A DNA stretch of 62,281 nt, from assembly GCF_017307495.1 (NCBI RefSeq), contig NZ_JAFKHE010000032.1, positions 1 to 62,281 on the forward strand, in the 5' to 3' direction. This document shows, piece by piece, positions 24,699-32,264 of the stretch (position 1 is its first letter; each line of letters opens with the position of its first letter). A program made the position numbers and the translations under genes. The DNA is from Devosia sp. GTDB lineage: Bacteria; Pseudomonadota; Alphaproteobacteria; Rhizobiales; Devosiaceae. The notes beneath the pieces were generated by a model that ran no database searches, was not told where the DNA came from, and worked only from the letters and a program-made list of their open reading frames with translations.

Positions 24699-26117
24699 AT
24701 GTTCAGGCTGTCCCAGCTGTGGCGTACGACCACGGTGCGCCTCACGGCGCTGTTCATGCTGATCTTCGTGGTCTTTGCCGTGGGCCTCCTGGGGCTCGTC
24801 TTCTGGCAGACCTCGGTGCAACTGCAGCGCCAGCAGACCGACGCCATCGACCGCGAAGCCGCCCAGTTGATGAAGCTCGACAGCGACGGCGGCTTCCGTG
24901 CCACCATCGTCGCGGTGCAGCGCCTGTCGACGCTGCCCGGGCCGGGCATCTACTACCTCGCCGATCCGTCGGGCCAGGTGATCGTGGGCAACGTCACCGA
25001 CCTGCCGCCGGAAGTGGTGGCCGAGCCGGGCACCTACAGCTTCAACTACTCCCGTACGCCGCCGTTCGACGAGGTGGGCGCGGCGCAGCGCCAGGGCACT
25101 GCCGTGGTGCGGACCGAGCGGCTGTCGAGCGGCCTGATCCTCGTGGTGGGACGCGACGTGGTGGAGCGCCGCGGCTTCACCGCCATCGTGTTCCAGTGGT
25201 TCGCCATGGGCGTCGGCGGCATCCTGCTGTTCTCGCTCATCGCGGGCGTCGTGACCTCGGTGCGGGTGCTGCGCCGCATCGACACGATCACCTCGACCTC
25301 CAACAAGATCATGGCCGGCGACCTTAGCGAGCGCGTGCCGGTGACCGGCCGCAACGACGAGTTCGACGCACTCGCCACCAACCTCAATGCCATGCTCGAC
25401 CGCATCGAGACGCTGATGCAGGGCATGAAGGAAGTCACCGACAACGTCGCCCACGACCTGAAGACGCCGCTGACGAGGTTGCGCAACAAGGCGGAATCGG
25501 CGCTGCGCGAGAACCAGGACGAGGGCGCCCGGCGCGAGGCGCTGGAGACGACGATCGAGGAGAGCGACAAGCTCATCAAGACCTTCAACGCGTTGCTGAT
25601 GATCGCTCGCGCCGAAGCCGGGACGCCGTCGGGGGCGCTCACCGACATCGACCTCAGCGCCGTCGTCGGGGACGTGGCCGAACTCTACGGCCCGCTCGCC
25701 GAGGACGAGGGACTGACCCTCGACACGGACATCGACGAGGGCGTCAGGATCCACGGCAATCGCGAACTGCTCGGGCAGGCGCTGGTCAACCTGATCGAGA
25801 ATGCGCTCAAGTACCACGAGCCGGTCGAGGGCAAGGCCGGGCTGATCAAGGTGAGCCTGAAGTCTGCCGGCGGCCGCGTGCTGATCACGGTGGCCGACAA
25901 CGGTCCGGGCATCCCGGAGGCCGACCGGGGCAGGGTGGTGGAGCGCTTCGTGCGGCTGGAAAAGAGCCGTACCGAGGCGGGATCCGGCCTCGGCCTGTCG
26001 CTGGTCGCCGCCGTGGCCCGGCTGCACCGGGGCGAACTGCGGCTCGAGGACAACGCGCCGGGCGTGCGCGCCGTGGTGGACCTGCCGGCCGCCCAGGGCG
26101 CAACGCCCCAGAACTAG
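24699..26117 (+). CDS. Sensor histidine kinase
   Basis: A 472-residue membrane kinase, three bases after the regulator. It has two membrane helices (about residues 14-36 and 166-190) around a periplasmic sensor of about 130 residues, HAMP, H box NVAHDLKTPLTRLRNKAE, N box NLIENALKYH, and G boxes ADNGPGIP and GSGLGLSLV. It pairs with the upstream response regulator. Confidence 0.88.
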   Translation: MFRLSQLWRTTTVRLTALFMLIFVVFAVGLLGLVFWQTSVQLQRQQTDAIDREAAQLMKLDSDGGFRATIVAVQRLSTLPGPGIYYLADPSGQVIVGNVTDLPPEVVAEPGTYSFNYSRTPPFDEVGAAQRQGTAVVRTERLSSGLILVVGRDVVERRGFTAIVFQWFAMGVGGILLFSLIAGVVTSVRVLRRIDTITSTSNKIMAGDLSERVPVTGRNDEFDALATNLNAMLDRIETLMQGMKEVTDNVAHDLKTPLTRLRNKAESALRENQDEGARREALETTIEESDKLIKTFNALLMIARAEAGTPSGALTDIDLSAVVGDVAELYGPLAEDEGLTLDTDIDEGVRIHGNRELLGQALVNLIENALKYHEPVEGKAGLIKVSLKSAGGRVLITVADNGPGIPEADRGRVVERFVRLEKSRTEAGSGLGLSLVAAVARLHRGELRLEDNAPGVRAVVDLPAAQGATPQN

Positions 26118-26176
26118 GCGCAAATTGCGCCGCTCGTGTAAGCATATGAACACGGGCGGCATGGCATGAACGGGTC

Positions 26177-26386
26177 ATGACAACCTTCGTCGTTCACCTG
26201 CCGGCCGAAGACATCTGCCGGATGTCGCTGTTTAACCCGGGCGCCGTCCAGCGCGTGCCCTCGCCTCAACTCGTGAGCCTCAGGCCCGACCGTGCCATCA
26301 TGGTCGTGCGCGCCACGTTCCGCACGGTGAACAAGATGGCCAAGATGTTCCCCGACTGGCGCTTTCAGGCCCTGCTGGGGAACTGA
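26177..26386 (+). CDS. Small conserved-looking hypothetical protein
   Basis: A 69-residue protein, TTFVVHLPAEDICRMSLFNP then VSLRPDRAIMVVRATFRTVN. Most codons end in G or C, as in the surrounding real genes, which supports a true gene. No family recognised. No strong ribosome binding site is visible. It lies 60 bases after the kinase gene. Confidence 0.55.
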   Translation: MTTFVVHLPAEDICRMSLFNPGAVQRVPSPQLVSLRPDRAIMVVRATFRTVNKMAKMFPDWRFQALLGN

Positions 26387-26443
26387 TCCACCCCTGGTCC
26401 TGGCTGCCCCTCCCCCCGCTTCGCAGCGTAGGATGAAGACGCG

Positions 26444-27049
26444 TCAGTGGACTGTCGGCACCGAGGTTTCGCCGACGCCGATGCCGGCAACCTTGCCGCC
26501 CTTGAGCACGTATCCGATGTACTGGGCGATGTCGGCATAGCCGCCCGGACGGTCGGAGCGGTAGGCGATCTTGCTGCCCGAGGCGGCGCCGAAGCTGGCC
26601 TTGAGCTCGGCCGTCGAGGCGCCGATGCCGGGGACGCCGAAATCCGGTAGCGCGAAATCGGCGGGCGCCGCATCGCAGGCCTTGCTCGGCTTGCCGGCCT
26701 CGGCCGCCACCATCATCACGAACTCGTAGCCACCGAGCGCGTTGGAGATGAACCAGACATTGCCGGTTTCGCTGCCGTAGCAGAGCCAGTCGGCCCGGCC
26801 GGCACCGTCGCCATCGGACTGGATGGTGCCGCCAAAGACCTTCTGAACGTCCTTCAGCTTGGTGCGCTGCAGCGTGACCTGGAGCTTGCCGGCCGCAATC
26901 GTCTTCACCGGCGCCTTCTCCAGGTTGGCCTTGCTGAAGTTGAAGCTGTTGCCGAAGATGGCGAGCCCCATGCCGCCGAGCGATGCGGCGGACGCGGGGA
27001 CGGTGCTCAGGACGAGGGCGGCAAGGAGGGCGGCGATACGGGGGGGCAT
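26444..27049 (-). CDS. Exported hypothetical protein
   Basis: A 201-residue protein starting at ATG 27049 (MPPRIAALLAALVLSTVPAS), with a signal peptide cut near residue 21. The mature protein has a conserved-looking LQRTKLKDVQKVFGGTIQSD stretch and two cysteines (WLCYGSE and KACDAAP). The frame stays open upstream but without sensible composition. Function not recognised; likely periplasmic. It is transcribed divergently from glnE. Confidence 0.75.
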   Translation of the reverse strand: MPPRIAALLAALVLSTVPASAASLGGMGLAIFGNSFNFSKANLEKAPVKTIAAGKLQVTLQRTKLKDVQKVFGGTIQSDGDGAGRADWLCYGSETGNVWFISNALGGYEFVMMVAAEAGKPSKACDAAPADFALPDFGVPGIGASTAELKASFGAASGSKIAYRSDRPGGYADIAQYIGYVLKGGKVAGIGVGETSVPTVH

Positions 27050-27219
27050 GCGAGCTCGCGGCGGTTGGGCTGGTGCGGGAAGATAGCGGCGGCCCCGGGG
27101 AAATCCAGTGGATTTCGTCCGTCGATCAACAGACATCGCGCCGATCGGCAGGAACACTTCACCCCCGTTACTGCAGACAGCGCAATGACATCGGCCGTGG
27201 GGCAGGCTATCGAGGGGAC

Positions 27220-30003
27220 ATGACAGTCGCGCTGCAGACACTCCTCGATTCCGCCCCCTACCTGAAGGACCTGTCCGAGCGCCATGCCGAGTGGTTCGCC
27301 GCGGCCAGCAGGCAAGCGCCGGACGCAGCGCTCGCCGGTGTGCTCGACGCCGTCCGGGTGGCCGGCGAGACGGCCGCGAGCGAGGACGAGATCGGGCGCG
27401 AGCTGCGGATCGCCAAGGGCAGGGTGGCGCTGCTGGCGGCCGCATCGGAAGTGGGTGGTCGCTGGACCACGGCGCAATCGACCGCGGCGCTGTCCGACCT
27501 GGCCGATGCGGCGCTGCAGGCCGGGCTCGAGGCCCTGTTGCGGCTGCGCGGGAACGCCGGCGGGTCGGCGGCGGACTGCGGCCTCGCCCTGTTCGCGCTG
27601 GGCAAGCATGGCGGGCGCGAGCTCAACTACTCCAGCGACATCGACATCGTCGCCTTCTTCGATCCCGAGAAGGCCTCGCTCGGCGATCCTGGTGAGGAGA
27701 CCAGGATCTTCACCCGCATCGTGCAGCGGCTGGCCGGGCTGATGCAGGACCGCACGGCGCATGGCTACGTGTTCCGCACCGACCTGCGCCTGCGCCCCGA
27801 TCCCGGCGCGACCCCGGTGGCGCTGCCGATCGAGGCGGCGCTCGCCTACTATGAGAGCCGCGGCCAGAACTGGGAGCGGGCCGCCTGGATCAAGGCGCGG
27901 CCATGTGCCGGCGACAAGGCGGTGGGCGAGCAGTTCCTCAAGGACCTCGCGCCCTATATCTGGCGCAAGCACCTCGATTTCGCGACCATTGCCGATATCC
28001 AGGCGATGAAGCGCCAGATCAACATTTCCAAGAACGTCGGGGATGTGCGCGTCGCCGGCCACAACGTGAAGCTCGGGCTGGGCGGCATCCGCGAGATCGA
28101 GTTCTTCACCCAGACCCAGCAGTTGATCGCCGGCGGCCGCGACGTCACCCTGCGCGTGCGCCCCACCGCCGGCGCGCTGGCCGCCCTGGCCGAGGCCAAC
28201 TGGATCTCGCGCCGCGCCGCCGAGGACCTGACGCGCATCTACTGGTTCCTGCGCGCGGTCGAGAACCGGCTGCAGATGCTGCGCGACGAGCAGACCCACG
28301 TGATGCCGGAAAGCGAGGCGGGCATCGCCACCGTCGCCGCGCTGATGGGCATGGATTTGCCAGCGTTTGAAACGGTTTACCGGCGGGCCTTGAATCAGGT
28401 CGTCGGCTACTATTCTGATCTGTTCGCCGAGGGCGAGAGCCTGGCGGTGACGGGCGGCAGCCTCGTCTTTACCGGTACCGACGACGATCCGGAGACGCTG
28501 GAGACGCTCTCGGGCATGGGTTTTCGCGATCCCGCGAAGGCGATCGCGACGGTGAAGCACTGGCACTACGGCAGCTATGGCGCGACCCGCGCCGCCGCCG
28601 CCCGCGCCCACCTGACCGAGCTGCTGCCGGCGCTGCTGTCGACCATCGCCGAGGCCGGCAATCCCGACGACGCGCTGATGCGCTTCGACAATTTCCTCTC
28701 GCGCCTGCCCTCCGGCGTGCAGCTCTTCGCGCTGCTGCGCAACCACGAGAACCTCAGGAGCCTGCTGGTCGCGCTGATGGCCTCGGCGCCGCGTATGGCC
28801 GAGGCGGTGATCCACCGCGCCCATGTGATGGACGGGCTGATCGACCCGGCCTTCGCCGACGACGTGCGCCGTCGCGAGATCCTGCTCGGCAAGATCGAGT
28901 CGTTCTTCGCCGAGGCGCGCGATTACCAGGAGGTGATCGACCGCGCCCGCATCATTGGCCAGGAGCAGATGTTCCTGATCGCCGCCGGGTTGCTCGCCGG
29001 CAGCATCGATGCGGCGCGGGCCGGGGAGCAGTTCACGACGCTGGCGGAGTCGCTCGTGGGGAAGCTGTTCGACGCGGTGCGGCGCGAGTTCGAGAAGCGA
29101 CACGGCGTCGTGCCCGGCGCACGGGTGGCGCTGCTGGCCTTCGGCAAGATGGCCAGCCGCGAGATGACGGCCCGCTCCGACCTCGACTTCATCATGCTCT
29201 ACGACCTCGCCGGGGCGGACGAGTCGAACGGCGAAAAGCCTTTGCCGGCAAGCCAGTACTTCGCCCGGCTGACTCAACGCCTGATCGCGGCCGTCAGCGC
29301 CCCGACCTCCGAAGGCGTGCTCTATGAGGCCGACATGCGGTTGCGGCCCTCCGGCAATGCGGGGCCGCTGGCGACCAGCCTCCGGGGCCTGGTGCAGTAC
29401 CACAACGACAGCGCCTGGACCTGGGAGCGGCTGGCGCTGAGCCGGGCCCGCGTGATCTACGCCGACGACGCGCTGGGCGCCGACGTCGACCGGGAGGTGG
29501 CCGCCATCCTCGCTCGGCCGCGCGACAGCGCGACCACCATCGCCGATGTGCTGACCATGCGCGCGTTGATGGCCAAGGAACGTCCGCCGCGCCATCCGTT
29601 CGACCTCAAGCTCGCCCCCGGCGGGCTGGTCGACCTCGAGTTCATGGCCCAGTCGGCGCAACTGGTGGCCGGCGACCGGGTCGCGGCCCCGCAGGCCACT
29701 ACCGGCGTGGTGCTGCGCCGGCTCGCCGAGACCGGGCTCGTACCGGAGGGGCTGCGGCTGGCCGAAATCCTCGAACTCTATTCCACCGTGCTGCAGGTGA
29801 TGAGCGCGGCACTCGCCGATCCGTTCAAGGACGAAGGCTGGACCCCGGCCTTCCGCGAGCTGCTGGCGCAGCGCACCAACATGCCGAGCTTCGACCGGCT
29901 GGAGGCGGAAATCCGAGGCATGGAGCGCGAGGTCAGCGCGGCGGCGGAGGCGTGGTACGCGAAGGCGCGGGGCGCGATTGAAAAGCGAGGTGAAGTGGAC
30001 TAA
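27220..30003 (+). CDS. glnE: Bifunctional glutamine synthetase adenylyltransferase/deadenylyltransferase
   Basis: A 927-residue protein, close to the usual 950-980, starting at ATG 27220. It has two nucleotidyltransferase domains. The N-terminal deadenylylase has GKHGGRELNYSSDIDIVAFF near residue 128, and the C-terminal adenylylase has GKMASREMTARSDLDFIMLY near residue 643; helical PII-responsive segments lie in between and at the end. It switches glutamine synthetase on and off with nitrogen status. The first part of the next module's operator overlaps its stop codon. Confidence 0.95.
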   Translation: MTVALQTLLDSAPYLKDLSERHAEWFAAASRQAPDAALAGVLDAVRVAGETAASEDEIGRELRIAKGRVALLAAASEVGGRWTTAQSTAALSDLADAALQAGLEALLRLRGNAGGSAADCGLALFALGKHGGRELNYSSDIDIVAFFDPEKASLGDPGEETRIFTRIVQRLAGLMQDRTAHGYVFRTDLRLRPDPGATPVALPIEAALAYYESRGQNWERAAWIKARPCAGDKAVGEQFLKDLAPYIWRKHLDFATIADIQAMKRQINISKNVGDVRVAGHNVKLGLGGIREIEFFTQTQQLIAGGRDVTLRVRPTAGALAALAEANWISRRAAEDLTRIYWFLRAVENRLQMLRDEQTHVMPESEAGIATVAALMGMDLPAFETVYRRALNQVVGYYSDLFAEGESLAVTGGSLVFTGTDDDPETLETLSGMGFRDPAKAIATVKHWHYGSYGATRAAAARAHLTELLPALLSTIAEAGNPDDALMRFDNFLSRLPSGVQLFALLRNHENLRSLLVALMASAPRMAEAVIHRAHVMDGLIDPAFADDVRRREILLGKIESFFAEARDYQEVIDRARIIGQEQMFLIAAGLLAGSIDAARAGEQFTTLAESLVGKLFDAVRREFEKRHGVVPGARVALLAFGKMASREMTARSDLDFIMLYDLAGADESNGEKPLPASQYFARLTQRLIAAVSAPTSEGVLYEADMRLRPSGNAGPLATSLRGLVQYHNDSAWTWERLALSRARVIYADDALGADVDREVAAILARPRDSATTIADVLTMRALMAKERPPRHPFDLKLAPGGLVDLEFMAQSAQLVAGDRVAAPQATTGVVLRRLAETGLVPEGLRLAEILELYSTVLQVMSAALADPFKDEGWTPAFRELLAQRTNMPSFDRLEAEIRGMEREVSAAAEAWYAKARGAIEKRGEVD

Positions 30004-30021
30004 GTTCTGTGGACTAAGTCC
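29995..30021. promoter_or_regulatory. Tandem operator of the Phd/PIN module
   Basis: GTGGACTAAGT occurs at 29995-30005 and 30009-30019, a 14-base period. The second is extended to the palindrome GGACTAAGTCC (30011-30021). It lies 16 bases before the antitoxin start and the first copy overlaps the glnE stop TAA 30001-30003. Phd-type antitoxins bind paired sites of this kind. Confidence 0.6.
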
Positions 30022-30036
30022 AGTATCAGGTGTCCT

Positions 30037-30279
30037 ATGCCCGCCACCGTCAATATCCACGAAGCCAAGACCAACTTCTCTCGGCTGGTCGAACGGGCCG
30101 AAAATGGCGAGACGTTGGTTATTTCGCGCGCAGGCAAGCCTGTGGCCAGACTCGTGCCGCTGGAGGAAGCGCCCAAGCCCAAGCGGCGCGTCGGCTTCCT
30201 CAAGGGGCAGATCAAGGTACCCGACGACTTCGACCGCATGTTCGAGGACGAGATTGCCGAGATGTTCTACGGCAAATGA
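30037..30279 (+). CDS. Phd/YefM-family antitoxin
   Basis: An 80-residue protein with the Phd N-terminal DNA-binding fold (VNIHEAKTNFSRLVERAENG, then ETLVISRAGKPVARLVPL) and an acidic toxin-binding tail (DDFDRMFEDEIAEMFYG). It overlaps the toxin start by four bases (ATGA). It neutralises the PIN toxin and represses the operon. Confidence 0.9.
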   Translation: MPATVNIHEAKTNFSRLVERAENGETLVISRAGKPVARLVPLEEAPKPKRRVGFLKGQIKVPDDFDRMFEDEIAEMFYGK

Positions 30280-30665
30280 TCCGGATACTGCTCGACACCC
30301 ATGTGCTGCTTTGGGCGGCAGGCGACAGCGATAGGCTGCCCTCGGAGGTGCTCGAGCTGGTAGAGGATCCTGACGTTCAGGCGCTGTTCAGCACGATCAG
30401 CTTGTTGGAAATTTCGATCAAGCACGCGCTGGGTCGGCCGGACTTTCAAGTGGATCCGAGCGTGATGCGTCGCCGCTTGCTGGAGGAGGGCTACGTCGAG
30501 CTCCCGGTCTTCGGCGAGCACGCCGTCGCCGTGGCCGCCCTTCCCAATTATCACAGGGACCCGTTCGACCGCCTTCTCGTCGCCCAGGCGATCGTCGAAG
30601 GCGTGGAACTCATCACCGCAGACGCGCAGCTCGCCCGATACCCCGGCCCGATCCGGGTGTTCTAG
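30276..30665 (+). CDS. PIN-domain toxin, VapC-like
   Basis: A 129-residue PIN nuclease: first acidic residue in LLDTHVLLWAAGD, then a glutamate in SLLEISIKHALG, and the DPFDRLLVAQAIVEG and LITADAQLARY motifs with the remaining acidic residues. PIN toxins of this group (type II, PF01850) cleave RNA. It pairs with the Phd-like antitoxin upstream, and the unit is inserted between glnE and a sensor kinase. Confidence 0.9.
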   Translation: MIRILLDTHVLLWAAGDSDRLPSEVLELVEDPDVQALFSTISLLEISIKHALGRPDFQVDPSVMRRRLLEEGYVELPVFGEHAVAVAALPNYHRDPFDRLLVAQAIVEGVELITADAQLARYPGPIRVF

Positions 30666-30764
30666 AGCATTTCGCTGTCAGCCTGAACGATGCCGCTTAC
30701 CCTGTATGGGGGCAGCAAAGTGCCTCACGGCGATGACTGCGGCTCAATTGGGCCGTGAAACGGA

Positions 30765-32015
30765 CTAAGCCGCCTTCGCTTCTTCCTGAGTCATGATCGG
30801 CAGGCTCACCGCCACCGTCGTGCCCAGCCCCTGGCGGCTGTCGATGGCGAGGTGCCCGCCGCTCAGTTCGGCGATGGCGCGGGAGATGGCGATGCCGAGG
30901 CCGGCGCCCTCGCGATCGCGGGTCAGGGCGGCGTCGCCGAACACAAACGGCTGCGACAGGGTGGCGAGGCGTTCGGCGGACATGCCGATGCCGGTATCGG
31001 TGATCTCCAGCACCACCCCATCGGCCCCGGCATAGGCGGCGAGGGTGACCTTGCCGCCGCGCGGGGTGAAGCGCACGGCGTTCTCGACGAGATTGGAGAC
31101 CATGCGCTCGAGCGCGAAGCGATCGGCGCTGAGCAGGGCGTTGCAGGGGCCGCCAAGGCCGAAGATGACGCCGGCCGCCTGGGCCTGGCCGGTGTAGCGT
31201 CGGAACACGCTCAGCAGAAGTTCGTCGGCGGTGAAGCGGTCGCGGCGCAGCTCGCGCCGGCCGCCCTCGAGTTCGGCCAGTTCGAGGATCGAGCCGAAGA
31301 AGCCGAGCAGGCGCTCGCCCGACGATTTCACCGCCTCGACATAGCTGAGGTACTTGGCGTCGCCGAGCGGCCCGAAGGGCTGTTGCCGCATCATGTCGGC
31401 GAAGCCGATGATGTGGTTGAGCGGCGTGCGGATATCGTGGCTGAGATGGGCAAGGAAGCTGGTCTTGGAGCGGCTGGCCGCCTCGGCGCGCAGCTTTTCC
31501 TCGTGGTAGCGGCGGGCGAGCAGGCGCTGCTCCTCGCGCACCGTGGTGAGCAACTGGTTGGTGCGGCGGCTCTCGGTGACATCCATCACGAGGGTGACGA
31601 AGCCGGAGCCATCGAGCGGGCGCTCCTCGATAAGCAGGGTCGAGCCATCCTCGCGATGCAGTTCGAGCAGGCGGTTCTCGAGGTCCTCGCGCACCGATTG
31701 CATGTAGCCGCCCTGCGCCAGCGTCTTGACCACCTCGTGGTAGGCGGCACCGGAGGGCAGCACGTCGACCCGCAGCCGTTCGGCGAAGCGGCTGTTGCTG
31801 GCGATGAGCCGGGCATCTGGGCCCCAGCAGGCGACCCCGAAGGGCAAGGTCTCGATGAGGGCGGCATAGCCGCTGGTCGCGTCGCGTCCGGTGAGGCGGG
31901 TGAGCAGTCCCTCCAGCACGCCGACGACGGTGCGGTGCAGCCAGCTGCCTCGTACCACGCCGTCAGGCGCACGGAATCGCTTCGCCTCGTCGCCGGATTG
32001 CTCCGTCGGCCGCAT
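30765..32015 (-). CDS. PAS-containing sensor histidine kinase (soluble, orphan)
   Basis: A 416-residue protein without membrane segments. ATG 32015 is used; a TTG one codon earlier is less likely. A PAS-type domain spans about residues 45-160 (IETLPFGVACWGPDARLIAS), followed by a coiled coil, H box HLSHDIRTPLNHIIGFADMM, N box NLVENAVRFTP, and G boxes DTGIGM and GAGLGIAIS. The H box and cytosolic layout resemble the PleC/DivJ type of alphaproteobacterial kinases. No response regulator is adjacent, so the partner is unknown. Confidence 0.85.
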   Translation of the reverse strand: MRPTEQSGDEAKRFRAPDGVVRGSWLHRTVVGVLEGLLTRLTGRDATSGYAALIETLPFGVACWGPDARLIASNSRFAERLRVDVLPSGAAYHEVVKTLAQGGYMQSVREDLENRLLELHREDGSTLLIEERPLDGSGFVTLVMDVTESRRTNQLLTTVREEQRLLARRYHEEKLRAEAASRSKTSFLAHLSHDIRTPLNHIIGFADMMRQQPFGPLGDAKYLSYVEAVKSSGERLLGFFGSILELAELEGGRRELRRDRFTADELLLSVFRRYTGQAQAAGVIFGLGGPCNALLSADRFALERMVSNLVENAVRFTPRGGKVTLAAYAGADGVVLEITDTGIGMSAERLATLSQPFVFGDAALTRDREGAGLGIAISRAIAELSGGHLAIDSRQGLGTTVAVSLPIMTQEEAKAA

Positions 32016-32211
32016 CAAGTTCTCCGCCTATGTGATTGGGACGACCCAGTGATTTGCCCCGTGCGGGGACTTTGAATCCGCTTCGCCGCCACTGTCCAGA
32101 GGGGTTTCGGGACGAGGTGGCGGCGCAGTGCAAAATCATGAGTCGGTTGAATCACTTAGCGCCGGAAGAAAAATTCTTCCAACGGTAAGGTCTCGTTAAC
32201 CGTGGCTGGTG

Positions 32212-32236
32212 CCTCCCCCCTCCGCTGAGGGGGAGG
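32212..32236. terminator. Terminator-like hairpin after pepN
   Basis: CCTCCCCCCTC and GAGGGGGAGG arms with a short loop, 29 bases past the pepN stop on the minus strand. It resembles half of repeat family A. No T run, so intrinsic termination is uncertain. Confidence 0.5.
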
Positions 32237-32264
32237 AGGGGGTTGGGCAGTCCCGCAGCTCGGC

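Noticed and set aside
23055..26162. A 1,035-codon minus-strand open frame opposite degP, the response regulator and the kinase
   Set aside because: Spans three well-supported plus-strand genes and intergenic repeats; composition (His, Arg, Asp, Val) is that of an antisense frame.
27007..30060. A 1,017-codon minus-strand open frame opposite glnE
   Set aside because: GlnE is certain on the plus strand; the antisense frame shows no domain.
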